NCBI GenBank assembly: GCA_913048495.1
Contig: CAJWWA010000004.1
Span: 1 to 35,190, forward strand
DNA from: an uncultured Halieaceae bacterium
Lineage (GTDB): Bacteria > Pseudomonadota > Gammaproteobacteria > Pseudomonadales > Halieaceae
DNA: 35,190 nucleotides
Direction: 5' to 3'
The notes below the pieces were generated by a model, which worked only from the letters and a program-made list of their open reading frames with translations, made no database searches and was not told where the DNA came from. Below, in pieces: positions 15,246-24,213 of this stretch. The position numbers were made by a program, and so were the translations under genes. Numbering within the stretch: position 1 is the stretch's first letter; each line of letters starts with the position of its first letter.

Positions 15246-16015
15246 CCCAGATAGCCCTCGAGCTTGCTCTGAATCGCGCGCGGGTTCTCGCCCTCGGCGA
15301 TCATGATGACGCCGTCCAGCATCATTTCCTGGTACTGCAGCTGTTCACCGTAGAGCGCCTTGAGCTTGTTGGCGACAGGCAGGAACAGGAGATTGGCGAA
15401 GCCGACACCGTAGATGGTTGCCACGAACGCCACCGCGATGCCCGCTCCGAGGGCAGAGGGATCGGACAGGTTTCTCATGACGTGGATCAGCCCGATGACC
15501 GCGCCGAGGATGCCCACCGTCGGCGAGTACCCCCCCATGGACTCGAACACGCGCGCGCCGCGCTCCTCGCGGGCGAGCTTGCTGTCGATCTCCACTTCCA
15601 TGATGGCGCGGATCTCGTCGGGCTCGACGCCGTCCACGAGGAGGGTCAGGCCCTTGCGGAGGAAGGGGTCGGCCACCCCCTGTGCCTGCTTCTCGAGGGA
15701 AAGGAGCCCGTCGCGGCGCACGCGCCGGCTCCACTCGAGCACGTCGTTGATCAGGGGCTGCCGGTCGAAGCGCGGCGCGCGCAGCACCCACTTGAGCCGG
15801 CGCATGGCGAAGAGGAAATCCCCGAGGGGCGTCTGCACCAGCACCGCGCCGAGTGTGCCGCCGACGACGATGACGAAGGCGGTAAGCTGCAGGAGGCTGG
15901 TGATGCGCCCGCCCTCCAGCATGTTGCCGCCGACGATGGCACCGACCGACAGCGTAACGCCGATGAGCGTGAGGTAGTCGAAGGCCGACCCGGCCGGTTT
16001 GCCCTTGCGCGCCAT
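15242..16015 (-). CDS. motC: Flagellar motor protein MotC (MotA family)
   Basis: 257 residues with four membrane helices. The channel segment reads PTVGILGAVIGL; Ala172 sits where PomA has Thr158, while Thr200 matches PomA Thr186. Ala at the first position is what proton-driven MotA has, so this stator is probably proton type. ATG 16015 lies 7 bases after the fliA stop. AAGG sits right against the ATG, and no better in-frame start is seen. In Pseudomonas motCD is separated from fliA by chemotaxis genes; here it follows directly. Confidence 0.93.
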   Translation of the reverse strand: MARKGKPAGSAFDYLTLIGVTLSVGAIVGGNMLEGGRITSLLQLTAFVIVVGGTLGAVLVQTPLGDFLFAMRRLKWVLRAPRFDRQPLINDVLEWSRRVRRDGLLSLEKQAQGVADPFLRKGLTLLVDGVEPDEIRAIMEVEIDSKLAREERGARVFESMGGYSPTVGILGAVIGLIHVMRNLSDPSALGAGIAVAFVATIYGVGFANLLFLPVANKLKALYGEQLQYQEMMLDGVIMIAEGENPRAIQSKLEGYLG

Positions 16016-16022
16016 CCTTACA

Positions 16023-16730
16023 TCAACCCATCCAGGCAGAGAGCTTGCCGCGCAGCCGGGCGATGGCCTGGCCGTGCAGCTGGGAAACGCGTGATTCGGT
16101 CACCTCGAGCACGCCGGCGATTTCACGAAGATTCAGGCCCTCACTGTAATACAGTGACATCATCAGCGCCTCCCGTTCGGGAAGGCGGGCGATGGCATCG
16201 GCGAGCGCCCCGCGGAAGGCCTCGCGCGTGGCCTCGCCGGCCGGGTCCGCTTCGGCCGACCCGACGGCGTCGTCGCCGCCGAGTTCTTCCAGCGTGGTCA
16301 TGCGCGCACAGGCGAGCTCCGCCGCGAGCTCCCGGTACTCGTCCACCGGCAGTTCCAGCTGCCGGGCGATGGCCTCATCCGTGGCGACCTGCCCCTGCGT
16401 CTGCTCGACGACGGTGATCGCCTCGGAGACCTGGCGCAACTTGCCCTGGACCGAGCGCGGCAGCCAGTCGTGGCGACGGAGTTCGTCCAGCATCGCACCG
16501 CGGATGCGGATGCCGGCGTAGGTCGCAAAGCTGGCGCCGCGCGCGGCATCGTGATCTTCGCTGGCCTTGAGGAGGCCGATGAGCCCCACCTGGATGAGGT
16601 CGTCCGTGTCCACCGAGGCGGGCAGGCGCGCCGCCAGGTGCAGGGCGATCTGCTTCACGCGGGGGAGGTGTTCGAGCACGAGGGCCTGCTTCGCATCCTC
16701 CGCCGCGCCGGATCTCGCCACTTCAGCCAT
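16023..16730 (-). CDS. fliA: Flagellar sigma factor FliA (sigma-28)
   Basis: 235 residues. Region 2 (LPRVKQIALHLAARLP, DTDDLIQVGLIGLLKA, SFATYAGIRIRGAMLDELR), region 3 and region 4 (LPEREALMMSLYYSEGLNLREI then a helix-turn-helix VTESRVSQLHGQAI) are all present. It directs RNA polymerase to late flagellar promoters. The start overlaps the fleN stop by 8 bases, so the two are coupled. No anti-sigma factor FlgM gene is in the window. Confidence 0.95.
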   Translation of the reverse strand: MAEVARSGAAEDAKQALVLEHLPRVKQIALHLAARLPASVDTDDLIQVGLIGLLKASEDHDAARGASFATYAGIRIRGAMLDELRRHDWLPRSVQGKLRQVSEAITVVEQTQGQVATDEAIARQLELPVDEYRELAAELACARMTTLEELGGDDAVGSAEADPAGEATREAFRGALADAIARLPEREALMMSLYYSEGLNLREIAGVLEVTESRVSQLHGQAIARLRGKLSAWMG

Positions 16731-17544
16731 GCTCGGCCTCGATCAGGCGCTCGAGAAAGAACCCGATTCCCCCGGAGACCGCGGTCGCGCGCAGGGTTTT
16801 CTGCACCCGCACCGCGGCGCGACGGAACGCCTGTGCGGAAGGCGCACGGGGGTAGGCCGTCATGACGGCCTGCTGCTGTCGCACGGCCCGCCGGAGGTAA
16901 TCGTCCCGCGGAATGTGGCCGAGGTAGCCCAGGTGAACGTCGAGGTAGCGGTCCGCGACCCCGCAGACCTTGTCGAACAGGCGGCGCCCCTGGAGCTCGT
17001 TGTCGACCATGTTGGCCAGCAGCTGGAAGCGCTTGACGCCGTGATCGCGGCTCAGGACCTTGATCAGCGCGTAGGCATCGGTGAGCGAGGTCGGCTCGTC
17101 ACAGACGACCACGATGATCTCCGGGCAGGCGCTGGCGAAGGTCAATACGGCGCTGTCGATCCCGGCGCCGGTATCGACGAGGAGGGTGTCGAGGGGCCCC
17201 GGCAGCTCGCTGAAGGCGCTGACCAGGCCCGCCTGCTCTGACGCGCTCAGGCTGGCCATGCGTGCCACGCCGGACGACGCCGGCACGATGCGGATACCGG
17301 CCGGCCCCGCCACGATGGTTTCGGCCAGGGTGCACTCGCCGGCCAGCACCGCGCTGATATCCCGCTCGGGTTTGAGCCCGAGCGCCACGTCGACATTGGC
17401 GAGACCGAGGTCGGCATCGAACAACAGCACGGCCTCGCCGGCTTCGGCGAGCGCCACGGCGAGATTGACCGCTACACTGGTCTTGCCAACGCCCCCTTTA
17501 CCGCTACTGACTGCAATGACGTTGATAGGGGCTCCCTCGCCCAT
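16723..17544 (-). CDS. fleN: Flagellar number regulator FleN/FlhG (MinD-like ATPase)
   Basis: 273 residues. A MinD/ParA-type ATPase with deviant Walker A GKGGVGKT (15-22), the DADLGLANVDV segment, and CDEPTSLTDAYALIK. The C-terminus FFLERLIEAEHG resembles the membrane-targeting tail of this family. The N-terminus begins straight at the ATPase fold, without the DQAxxLR helix that stimulates FlhF in Bacillus and Shewanella proteins. In Pseudomonas FleN restrains the regulator FleQ to keep flagellar number low. It lies 53 bases after flhF and overlaps fliA. Confidence 0.93.
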   Translation of the reverse strand: MGEGAPINVIAVSSGKGGVGKTSVAVNLAVALAEAGEAVLLFDADLGLANVDVALGLKPERDISAVLAGECTLAETIVAGPAGIRIVPASSGVARMASLSASEQAGLVSAFSELPGPLDTLLVDTGAGIDSAVLTFASACPEIIVVVCDEPTSLTDAYALIKVLSRDHGVKRFQLLANMVDNELQGRRLFDKVCGVADRYLDVHLGYLGHIPRDDYLRRAVRQQQAVMTAYPRAPSAQAFRRAAVRVQKTLRATAVSGGIGFFLERLIEAEHG

Positions 17545-17597
17545 AGTGCGCCTGCCTCCAGCGCCAGTGACCTTAACCCCCGTTCAGGACGGGAGGC

Positions 17598-18704
17598 TCA
17601 GCTCGCCACGGCCCCGGGCAGGGTGCTCCGACGCGACCGCGCATCTGTCAGGGCCATGGCCACCCGGACCAGTTCCCCCGCCTTTGCCGGCTCGATATCG
17701 TCCGGCACACGCTGGCCGTCGCAGGTCAGCAGCGCCGGCAGTTCCGTGCGGACGAGCGCCTCCAGGACGCCGCCCAGGCTGGTCGCTTCATCCATCTTCG
17801 TGATGATAGCACCCGCCAGCTGCTGTCTTCCAAAGGCGAGTACCACTTCCTTCGTCTGCGCGGCCTGGGCCGCCGCCGAGAGCACCAGGCAGAGGGTCAC
17901 CGGCGCTATCCGGCCAGCCAGCATCTCGCACTGGTCCAGCAGGCGCCGGTCCCGCTGGCCCATGCCGGCGGTGTCGATGAAGACCCGCCGGTCGCGGAAG
18001 CCCGCCAGGGCCTCGTCGAGCGCCTCGCGGGTGGTGGCGCTGACGTGGGGGATGCCGAGCAGGCGGGCGAAAGTGGCGAGCTGCTCATCCGCGCCGATGC
18101 GGTAGGCGTCCGCGGTGACCAGCGCCACGCTGTCGCGGCCGTGACGCAGCGCGGACAGGCCGGCCAGCTTGGCGACCGTCGTCGACTTGCCGACCCCGGT
18201 CACCCCGACGCAGGCCAGCGCCTCGCCGGGCTCGATCGCCGGTGGCCGCGCCGTGCGGATCCGGTCGGCGAGCACCTGCATGGCAATCCGCCACTGGGCA
18301 TCGAGCCCCCCGCGCTGCGGGACCGCGTCGAGCAGGCTCCCGCTGATGCCCCGGGACAGCCCGAGCCGGGCCAGGCGCTGGCCCACGGCGGCACGCACCG
18401 GCGGCACGCCCGCGCTGTCCTTCCAGCTGCGACCCTTGAGCTGCTGTTCGAGCACGCTGCGCAGCTCCACCAGCTCGTCCTGAAGGCGCTGCATGGTGAG
18501 TTCCCTCGCCGGGTCGGCCGCGACCCGCGGCCCGGCCCCGCCAAGCGCCTCGATCTGCTCCTCTCCGAACTCCAGCGCCGCGACCAGTTCCACGCCCTCT
18601 GCCGAGCGGCGGGAGGAGAGGATGACCGCCTCGGGCCCCAGCGCCTCCCGGACCTGGGCCATGGCTGCGCGGCTGTTCTTGCCTCTGAAACGCCTGATAT
18701 CCAC
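17598..18704 (-). CDS. flhF: Flagellar positioning GTPase FlhF
   Basis: 368 residues. An N-terminal MDIRRFRGK segment and basic linker are followed by the SRP-type N and G domains: G1 GVTGVGKST (167-175), DADAYRIGADEQL-like TADAYRIG (197-204), DTAG (244-247), TKMD (302-305). It recruits early flagellar parts to the pole. The GTG start sits in TAGTG, overlapping the flhA stop by one base, and a perfect AAGGAGGT lies just upstream inside flhA, which decides this start. Confidence 0.95.
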   Translation of the reverse strand: MDIRRFRGKNSRAAMAQVREALGPEAVILSSRRSAEGVELVAALEFGEEQIEALGGAGPRVAADPARELTMQRLQDELVELRSVLEQQLKGRSWKDSAGVPPVRAAVGQRLARLGLSRGISGSLLDAVPQRGGLDAQWRIAMQVLADRIRTARPPAIEPGEALACVGVTGVGKSTTVAKLAGLSALRHGRDSVALVTADAYRIGADEQLATFARLLGIPHVSATTREALDEALAGFRDRRVFIDTAGMGQRDRRLLDQCEMLAGRIAPVTLCLVLSAAAQAAQTKEVVLAFGRQQLAGAIITKMDEATSLGGVLEALVRTELPALLTCDGQRVPDDIEPAKAGELVRVAMALTDARSRRSTLPGAVAS

Positions 18705-20824
18705 TATTGACCTCCTTCAGCGGTCGCCGTCGCCGCGGGGGCGGCACTGCCGATCGTTGCCACGACCCTGATTGACTTGTTGGGGGGAATCTCCTCGTAG
18801 GCGAGGATGTAGAAGTTCTCCATGCGCCCGCGCAGCAGGCGCGACAGGAAGGCCCGCAGGCCGCTGGACACCAGCAGCACGGGCGTGCGGCCCTCGGCCT
18901 CGAGCTTCTTCGAGCCGTCCATGACCTGGCGGATCACGCTGTCGACGAGCGTCGGCTCGAGGCCCCCGGCCCCGCCCTGCAGCGAGTTGTTGAGGATCTG
19001 CTCCAGCTGCGAGTCCAGCACCATCACCGGCATCTCCCTCGCCGTGCCGTTCACGGCCTGGAAGATCGCCGGCCCGAGCGCCACCCGGACCCGCGCGGTC
19101 AGTTCCTCGACATCCTTCTCCTTGCCCGCCTGGGCGGCGAGCGCCTCGGCGATGGTGCGCATGTCGCGCACGGGAACACCCTCCTCGAGCAGGTTCTGCA
19201 GCACGCGGGTCACCTCCGCCAGGCTCATGGTCGCAGGCACCAGGTTCTCGACCAGCTTGGGCGAGGAGCGGGCCAGCTTGTCCAGCAGCTGCTGCGTGCC
19301 GTCCTGGCCGAGCAGCTCCCGGGCATGGTTCTTGAGCAGCTGGCTCAGGTGCGTGGCGATGACCGTGCTGCTGTCGACCACGGTGTAGCCCTTGGACTGG
19401 GCGTCATCGCGCTGCGACGGGTCGATCCATACCGCCTCGAGACCGAAGGTGGGGTCCCGGGTGGCCACGCCCTCGAGTTCGCCGAAGACCTGCCCGGGGT
19501 TGATCGCCAGCTCGCGACCGGGGAACACCTCGCCCTCGCCGACGACGACGTCGTGCAGGCTGATCCGGTAGCTGTTGGGTGACAGGTCGAGGTTGTCGCG
19601 GATGTGCACCGAGTGCACGAGGAAGCCGAGCTCCTGGGACAGCTTCTTCCGCACCCCCTTGATCCGCGCGAGGAGATCCCCGCCCTGGTTGCGGTCGACC
19701 AGGGAGATAAGCCGGTAGCCGACCTCCAGGCCGATCTCGTCCACATCACTGACATCGTCCCAGCTCAGCTCCGCCGGTTCCGACGGCCGCGCTTCGCGCT
19801 CCTCCACGGCCGCCGCGACCGGTGGCGCCTGGCTGCGCTGCCAGCGCAGCCAGGCGACGCTGCCGAGGATCCCTGCAATGCTGAGGAAGACCAGGTTGGG
19901 CATTCCCGGCACGAGCCCCATGAGGCCGATGCTGCCCGCCGCGACGATCAGCACCCGGGGGTTGTCGGTCAGCTGGCTGGCCACCGCCTCGCCCATGTCC
20001 TGGGCGCCGGACATGCGCGTCACGATGATCGCCGCCGCGGTCGACAGGAGCATGGACGGTATCTGGGCGACCAGGCCGTCACCGATGGTCAGCAGGGTGT
20101 AGTTCTGCGCCGCCTGGGCCGCGCTGAGATCGTGCTGCAGGGTGCCGATCGCGAAGCCGCCGATGATATTGATGAACAGGATCAGGATGCCGGCAACGGC
20201 GTCGCCGCGGACGAACTTGCTCGCACCGTCCATGGCCCCGTAGAAGTCCGCCTCGCGACCGACCTCCTCCCGCCGGGCGAGGGCGTCCTCCTGGGAAATG
20301 AGGCCGGCGTTCAGGTCGGCATCGATCGCCATCTGCTTGCCGGGCATCGCGTCCAGGGTGAAGCGGGCGGTCACCTCGGAGATACGGCCGGCGCCCTTGG
20401 TGACGACCACGAAATTGATCACCACCAGGATGGTGAACAGCACCAGGCCGACCGCGTAGCTGCCGCCGACCACGAATTCGCCGAAGGCGCGGATCACGTT
20501 ACCCGCGGCGTCCGTGCCCGTGTGGCCCTGCAGCAGGACCACGCGCGTGGACGCCACGTTGAGACCGAGGCGCAGCAGGGTCGCGATGAGCAGCACCGTG
20601 GGAAAGACTGCGAACTCCAGGGGGCGGGTCGCGTAGACGGCGGCGAGCAGCACGATGATGGCGAGGGCGATATTGAAGGTGAACAGCAGGTCCAGCGCGA
20701 GCGGCGGCAGCGGCAGGACAATCATCACCAGCATCAGCAGCAGCACGAGCGGCGTGCCCACGCCGCTCAGCACCATGCCGATACCCGGCGCTGTCGCGCC
20801 CTCGACCGCGTCACTGGTCGCCAT
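18704..20824 (-). CDS. flhA: Flagellar export gate protein FlhA
   Basis: 706 residues. About eight N-terminal membrane helices, the FHIPEP signature (ISEVTARFTLDAMPGKQM), then a long cytoplasmic domain that binds chaperone-substrate complexes and forms the export ring (about 340-706). I choose ATG 20824 over ATG 20839 because GAGGAG lies 7 bases before it; the longer frame would add five residues. It overlaps the end of flhB by 14 bases and flhF by one base. Confidence 0.96.
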   Translation of the reverse strand: MATSDAVEGATAPGIGMVLSGVGTPLVLLLMLVMIVLPLPPLALDLLFTFNIALAIIVLLAAVYATRPLEFAVFPTVLLIATLLRLGLNVASTRVVLLQGHTGTDAAGNVIRAFGEFVVGGSYAVGLVLFTILVVINFVVVTKGAGRISEVTARFTLDAMPGKQMAIDADLNAGLISQEDALARREEVGREADFYGAMDGASKFVRGDAVAGILILFINIIGGFAIGTLQHDLSAAQAAQNYTLLTIGDGLVAQIPSMLLSTAAAIIVTRMSGAQDMGEAVASQLTDNPRVLIVAAGSIGLMGLVPGMPNLVFLSIAGILGSVAWLRWQRSQAPPVAAAVEEREARPSEPAELSWDDVSDVDEIGLEVGYRLISLVDRNQGGDLLARIKGVRKKLSQELGFLVHSVHIRDNLDLSPNSYRISLHDVVVGEGEVFPGRELAINPGQVFGELEGVATRDPTFGLEAVWIDPSQRDDAQSKGYTVVDSSTVIATHLSQLLKNHARELLGQDGTQQLLDKLARSSPKLVENLVPATMSLAEVTRVLQNLLEEGVPVRDMRTIAEALAAQAGKEKDVEELTARVRVALGPAIFQAVNGTAREMPVMVLDSQLEQILNNSLQGGAGGLEPTLVDSVIRQVMDGSKKLEAEGRTPVLLVSSGLRAFLSRLLRGRMENFYILAYEEIPPNKSIRVVATIGSAAPAATATAEGGQ

Positions 20825-21974
20825 CGTCGGACTCCTCATCCGTCGTGTCAGTCGCCGCCCACTCCTCGGGGACCTCGAGGTCCACCGGTGGCGGCACGTA
20901 GTCTGTCGGCCCCGCGCGGCGCAGCTGCAGCAGGTAGGCGAGCACGCGCGCTACAGCCAGGTAGAGTTCGCGCGGGATCTCCTGCCCGATCTCCGTCGTC
21001 GCGTAGAGCGCCCGGGCCAGGGGCGGCGCCTCGAACACGGGCACTTCGGCGGCGCGGGCAACGCTGCGGATCTGCAGCGCGACGAGATCCCTGCCCCGGG
21101 CGACGACCGTCGGCGCCCCGGCCCCGGCCTCGTCGTAGCGCAGCGCAATGGCAACGTGCGTGGGGTTGGTGATCACCACGTCCGCCTTCGGTACGTCCTG
21201 CATCATGCGGCGCTGGGCCACGTCCCGCTGCAGCTCGCGGATGCGCTGGCGCACCTCCGGGCGGCCGTCGGTCTCTTTCAGCTCCTCGCGCACTTCCTGC
21301 CGGGTCATGCGCAACTGACGGTTGAAGTTCCAGAGTTCGAAGGGGACGTCGAGGGCGGCGATGAAGACCAGCGTTCCGGTCAGCAGCAGGAGCCCCCAGA
21401 GCAGCACCTGCACCGCCGCGCGGCTGGCATAGCCGGGCTCGTAGGCACCCAGGGTCAGGATGTCGCGCTCGAAGAGCACGAACACGACCAGCGTGGCACC
21501 GAGCAGCAGCAGGAACTTGCCCAGCGCCTTCAGCATCTCGACCAGCCCCTTTGCCGAGAAGACCCGGGCGATGCCCTTCACCGGGTTGAGTTTCTCCAGG
21601 CTGAAGGCGATCGCCTCGCCGCTGAAGGTCCAGCCACCCATGGCCAGGGGGCCGGCGAAGGCGGCGACGATGGCCACCGCGAACAGCGGCAGGAGGAGCA
21701 GGAGCGCCTGCGCCAGCATGTAGCCCAGGTGCACGGGCAGTCGCTCACTGGCGAAGACCAGTTCCCGGCTCACCGAGAAGCCGTCGGCGAGCAGCGCCTG
21801 GAAACCCTGCACGAGCGTGCCGCCGAGCACCAGCAACCCGAGGGACAGCGCGAGCAGCGACAGCAGCGTGTTGAGCTCTTTCGAACGCGGCACCTGGCCG
21901 CGGCGCCGGGCCTCCTGCTTGCGGCGCTCTGTCGGCTGTTCTGTGCGTTCCTGACCGGTCTGCTCCTCTGCCAT
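20811..21974 (-). CDS. flhB: Flagellar export switch protein FlhB
   Basis: 387 residues. Basic N-terminus (TEQPTERRKQEARRRGQV), four membrane helices (about 35-56, 88-110, 145-168, 187-208) and the cytoplasmic autocleavage site NPTH (270-273), so substrate switching should be normal. An acidic tail (EESDDGD) follows the conserved domain. FlhB interacts with FliK to change export from hook to filament substrates. It lies 9 bases after fliR and overlaps flhA. Confidence 0.96.
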   Translation of the reverse strand: MAEEQTGQERTEQPTERRKQEARRRGQVPRSKELNTLLSLLALSLGLLVLGGTLVQGFQALLADGFSVSRELVFASERLPVHLGYMLAQALLLLLPLFAVAIVAAFAGPLAMGGWTFSGEAIAFSLEKLNPVKGIARVFSAKGLVEMLKALGKFLLLLGATLVVFVLFERDILTLGAYEPGYASRAAVQVLLWGLLLLTGTLVFIAALDVPFELWNFNRQLRMTRQEVREELKETDGRPEVRQRIRELQRDVAQRRMMQDVPKADVVITNPTHVAIALRYDEAGAGAPTVVARGRDLVALQIRSVARAAEVPVFEAPPLARALYATTEIGQEIPRELYLAVARVLAYLLQLRRAGPTDYVPPPVDLEVPEEWAATDTTDEESDDGDQ

Positions 21975-21983
21975 GGCGCCCCC

Positions 21984-22754
21984 TCAGCCGAACACGAGCA
22001 GGGTGCGCTGCAGCCCCGCCTCGATGAAGCGCCGGAGCGTGTCCAGGAACCCGGGCAGCGCGAGCAGCATGAAGAAGAAACCCGCGAGGATGGTCACGGG
22101 GAAGCCGACGGCAAAGATGTTCAGCTGCGGCGCCGCCCGCGTGATGACGCCGAAGGCGATATTGATCATCAGCACGGCGGTGAGCGCCGGCAGCGCCAGC
22201 AGCAGCGCCGTGGCGAAGATCTGGCCGCCGAAGGCGGCGACGTTGCCGAAGCTGTCGAAGGCGAGGCCCGGCTGCGCCACCGGCAGCAGCCGGAAGCTCT
22301 CGCCCAGCGCCATCAGGAGCACCAGGTGCCCGTCGATGGCCAGGAACAGCAGCGTGGCGAGGATGACATTGAGCTGGCTGACCACGGGCACCTGCACACC
22401 GTTCTGCGGGTCCACGGTCATAGCGAAGCCGAGGCCCATGCTCATGGCGACCGTTTCCCCGGCGACGATCACCGCGGCGAACACCATCTGCATGATGAAG
22501 CCGATGCACAGGCCGATGGCCACCTCGCGCACCGCGAGCAGCAAGCCGATACCGCTGATCGCGTCCGGCGGCGAAGCAGGCACGGCCAGCGGCGCAAGCA
22601 GGGCCGCCACCACCACCGCCAGCGCGATGCGCACGCGCACGGAAACGGTGCCGGCGCTGAACACCGGCGCGACCAGGAGCAGCGCGGACAGGCGCAGGAA
22701 CGGCCAGTACCAGCCGCGCAGGGTCGAAAGGATCAGGTCGAGGTCCAGCGCCAC
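21984..22754 (-). CDS. fliR: Flagellar export gate protein FliR
   Basis: 256 residues with about six membrane helices. Typical segments include RLSALLLVAPVF, the FIMQMVFAAVIVAGE region and GFFFMLLALPGFL. With FliP and FliQ it builds the export channel. The start is GTG inside TAGTG, sharing one base with the fliQ stop; the same open frame runs on to 23942, but only as a mirror of fliQ and fliP. Confidence 0.94.
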   Translation of the reverse strand: MALDLDLILSTLRGWYWPFLRLSALLLVAPVFSAGTVSVRVRIALAVVVAALLAPLAVPASPPDAISGIGLLLAVREVAIGLCIGFIMQMVFAAVIVAGETVAMSMGLGFAMTVDPQNGVQVPVVSQLNVILATLLFLAIDGHLVLLMALGESFRLLPVAQPGLAFDSFGNVAAFGGQIFATALLLALPALTAVLMINIAFGVITRAAPQLNIFAVGFPVTILAGFFFMLLALPGFLDTLRRFIEAGLQRTLLVFG

Positions 22755-23023
22755 TAGCCGAGCAACCCGGGTATGTCGCCGTAGAGGCGGCGCGCAAAGC
22801 TGATCGCCACCTGCAGCATCCAGGGCCCGGCGATGAACAGGGCCGCCACCAGGGCGATGAGCTTGGGGATGAAGCTCAGCGTCATTTCCTGGATCTGGGT
22901 CGCCGCCTGGAAGATGCCGATGAGCAGGCCGATGGCCAGTGCAGACAGCAGCAGGGGCGCGGCGAGCAGCACCGCGAGCCAGAGGGCGTCGCGCCCGACA
23001 TCGAGTACCTGCTCGGGTCCCAC
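22754..23023 (-). CDS. fliQ: Flagellar export gate protein FliQ
   Basis: 89 residues, the usual length. Two membrane helices (about 15-38 and 52-75) with the family pattern GIFQAATQIQEMTLSFIPK. GTG start, 3 bases after the fliP stop; shares one base with fliR. Confidence 0.95.
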   Translation of the reverse strand: MGPEQVLDVGRDALWLAVLLAAPLLLSALAIGLLIGIFQAATQIQEMTLSFIPKLIALVAALFIAGPWMLQVAISFARRLYGDIPGLLG

Positions 23024-23026
23024 GGC

Positions 23027-23782
23027 CTACACCGCGAAGCTGGAGACGAGCGTCGCTGCAATCAGCGACCAGCCGTCGATCAGCACGAACAGCATGAGCT
23101 TGAAAGGCAGCGATATCAGCATGGGGGAGAGCATCATCATCCCCATGGACATCAGTACCGCCGCCACCACCAGGTCGATGACCAGGAAGGGCACGAACAT
23201 CAGGAAGCCAATCTGGAAGGCGGTTTTCAGCTCGCTGGTGAGGAAGGAAGGCAGCAGGACGACCATCGGCACGTCGTCGGGCGTCGCGAAGGGGTCGTAG
23301 CCCCCCAGCTCGCCGAACATGATCAGGTCGTTCTCCCGGGTCTGGCTGAACATGAAGTCGCGGAAGGGCCGCTGCGCCGTGGTCAGCGCCTCCTCGAACC
23401 CGACGGTCTCCTCGAGATAGGGCTTCAGGGCCTCGTCGTACGCCGTCTGCAGCACCGGTGCCATGATGAACAGGCTGAGGAACAGCGACAGGCCCAGGAT
23501 GATCTGGTTCGACGGTGTCTGTGCCGTACCCAGCGCCTGGCGCAGGATGGCGAGCACGATCAGGATCCGCGTGAACGAGGTCATGGTGATCAGCGCCGCC
23601 GGCAGCAGCGTGAGCACGGTCATCAGCAGCAGGATCTGGATATTGAGCGCGTAGCTGCTGCCGCCGCCCTGTGCGGGCTGCACGGACACCAGCGGAATCG
23701 TGGCCTGGGCCTGCGCGACTGCCGGCAGCAGCCCGGGCAGGAGCGGAAGCAGCGGCAGCAGGAGCCGCAGCCAGCGTCTCAC
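23027..23782 (-). CDS. fliP: Flagellar export gate protein FliP
   Basis: 251 residues. A cleavable signal peptide (1 to about 25, ending AVAQAQA), then the first helices (ILLLMTVLTLLPAALI), SFTRILIVLAILRQALGT, a periplasmic loop, and C-terminal helices ending near MLFVLIDGWSLI. FliP forms the core of the export channel. GTG start overlapping fliO by GTGA. Confidence 0.95.
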   Translation of the reverse strand: MRRWLRLLLPLLPLLPGLLPAVAQAQATIPLVSVQPAQGGGSSYALNIQILLLMTVLTLLPAALITMTSFTRILIVLAILRQALGTAQTPSNQIILGLSLFLSLFIMAPVLQTAYDEALKPYLEETVGFEEALTTAQRPFRDFMFSQTRENDLIMFGELGGYDPFATPDDVPMVVLLPSFLTSELKTAFQIGFLMFVPFLVIDLVVAAVLMSMGMMMLSPMLISLPFKLMLFVLIDGWSLIAATLVSSFAV

Positions 23783-24213
23783 CGTCCCCCTCCCCGCTGC
23801 CCGGCGAGGCCGCCGAGGAGGCCGGCGAAGTCCCGCCCCGAAGCGGCGGCGGCCGCGTCTGCGCCGTCGGCGACCGGTTCGTCGAACACGTGCAGCGTGC
23901 GCACGGTCCCCGGGGCGACGCCGAGCAGCAGCTGCCGGTCACCCGCAGCCAGCAGGACGACCTTCTCGCGAACGCCGACGCTGGCAGTCGCGAGCACCCG
24001 CAGCGACCCGCCCCGCCCGCTGCCCACGCGGTTCACCCGCCGCAGCAGCCAGATAACGACGGCCAGGCAGAGCAGCACCAGCAGCAGCGAGCCGAGCACC
24101 TGCGCCGCGTACCCCGGGCTCAGCACGTCCGGTGCCGATGGCGCCGCGGCGGCGCCGGGGGAAACGGCGGCCAGCGCAAGGAGACGGAAGCGGGCTGGGG
24201 ACACGTCGATCAC
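23779..24213 (-). CDS. fliO: Flagellar protein FliO
   Basis: 144 residues. One membrane helix (about 38-58) followed by RRVNR and the FliO domain (LRVLATASVGVREKVVLLAAGDRQLLLGV pattern, about 70-110), then a low-complexity tail. It helps assemble the FliP ring. GTG start overlapping fliN by 4 bases. Confidence 0.88.
   Translation of the reverse strand: MIDVSPARFRLLALAAVSPGAAAAPSAPDVLSPGYAAQVLGSLLLVLLCLAVVIWLLRRVNRVGSGRGGSLRVLATASVGVREKVVLLAAGDRQLLLGVAPGTVRTLHVFDEPVADGADAAAAASGRDFAGLLGGLAGQRGGGR

Noticed and set aside
17579-17593. CCCGT...ACGGG hairpin after flhF as a terminator
   Set aside because: Only five base pairs, no T-run, and fleN and fliA are expected to be expressed with flhF.
19604-22757. 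Two plus-strand open frames of 522 and 700 residues
   Set aside because: They mirror flhA, flhB and fliR; composition is His/Gln/Arg/Asp-rich without recognisable motifs.
22755-23942. Upstream part of the fliR open frame, suggesting a fusion
   Set aside because: It only passes through fliQ and fliP in another frame; fliR has a good GTG at 22754.
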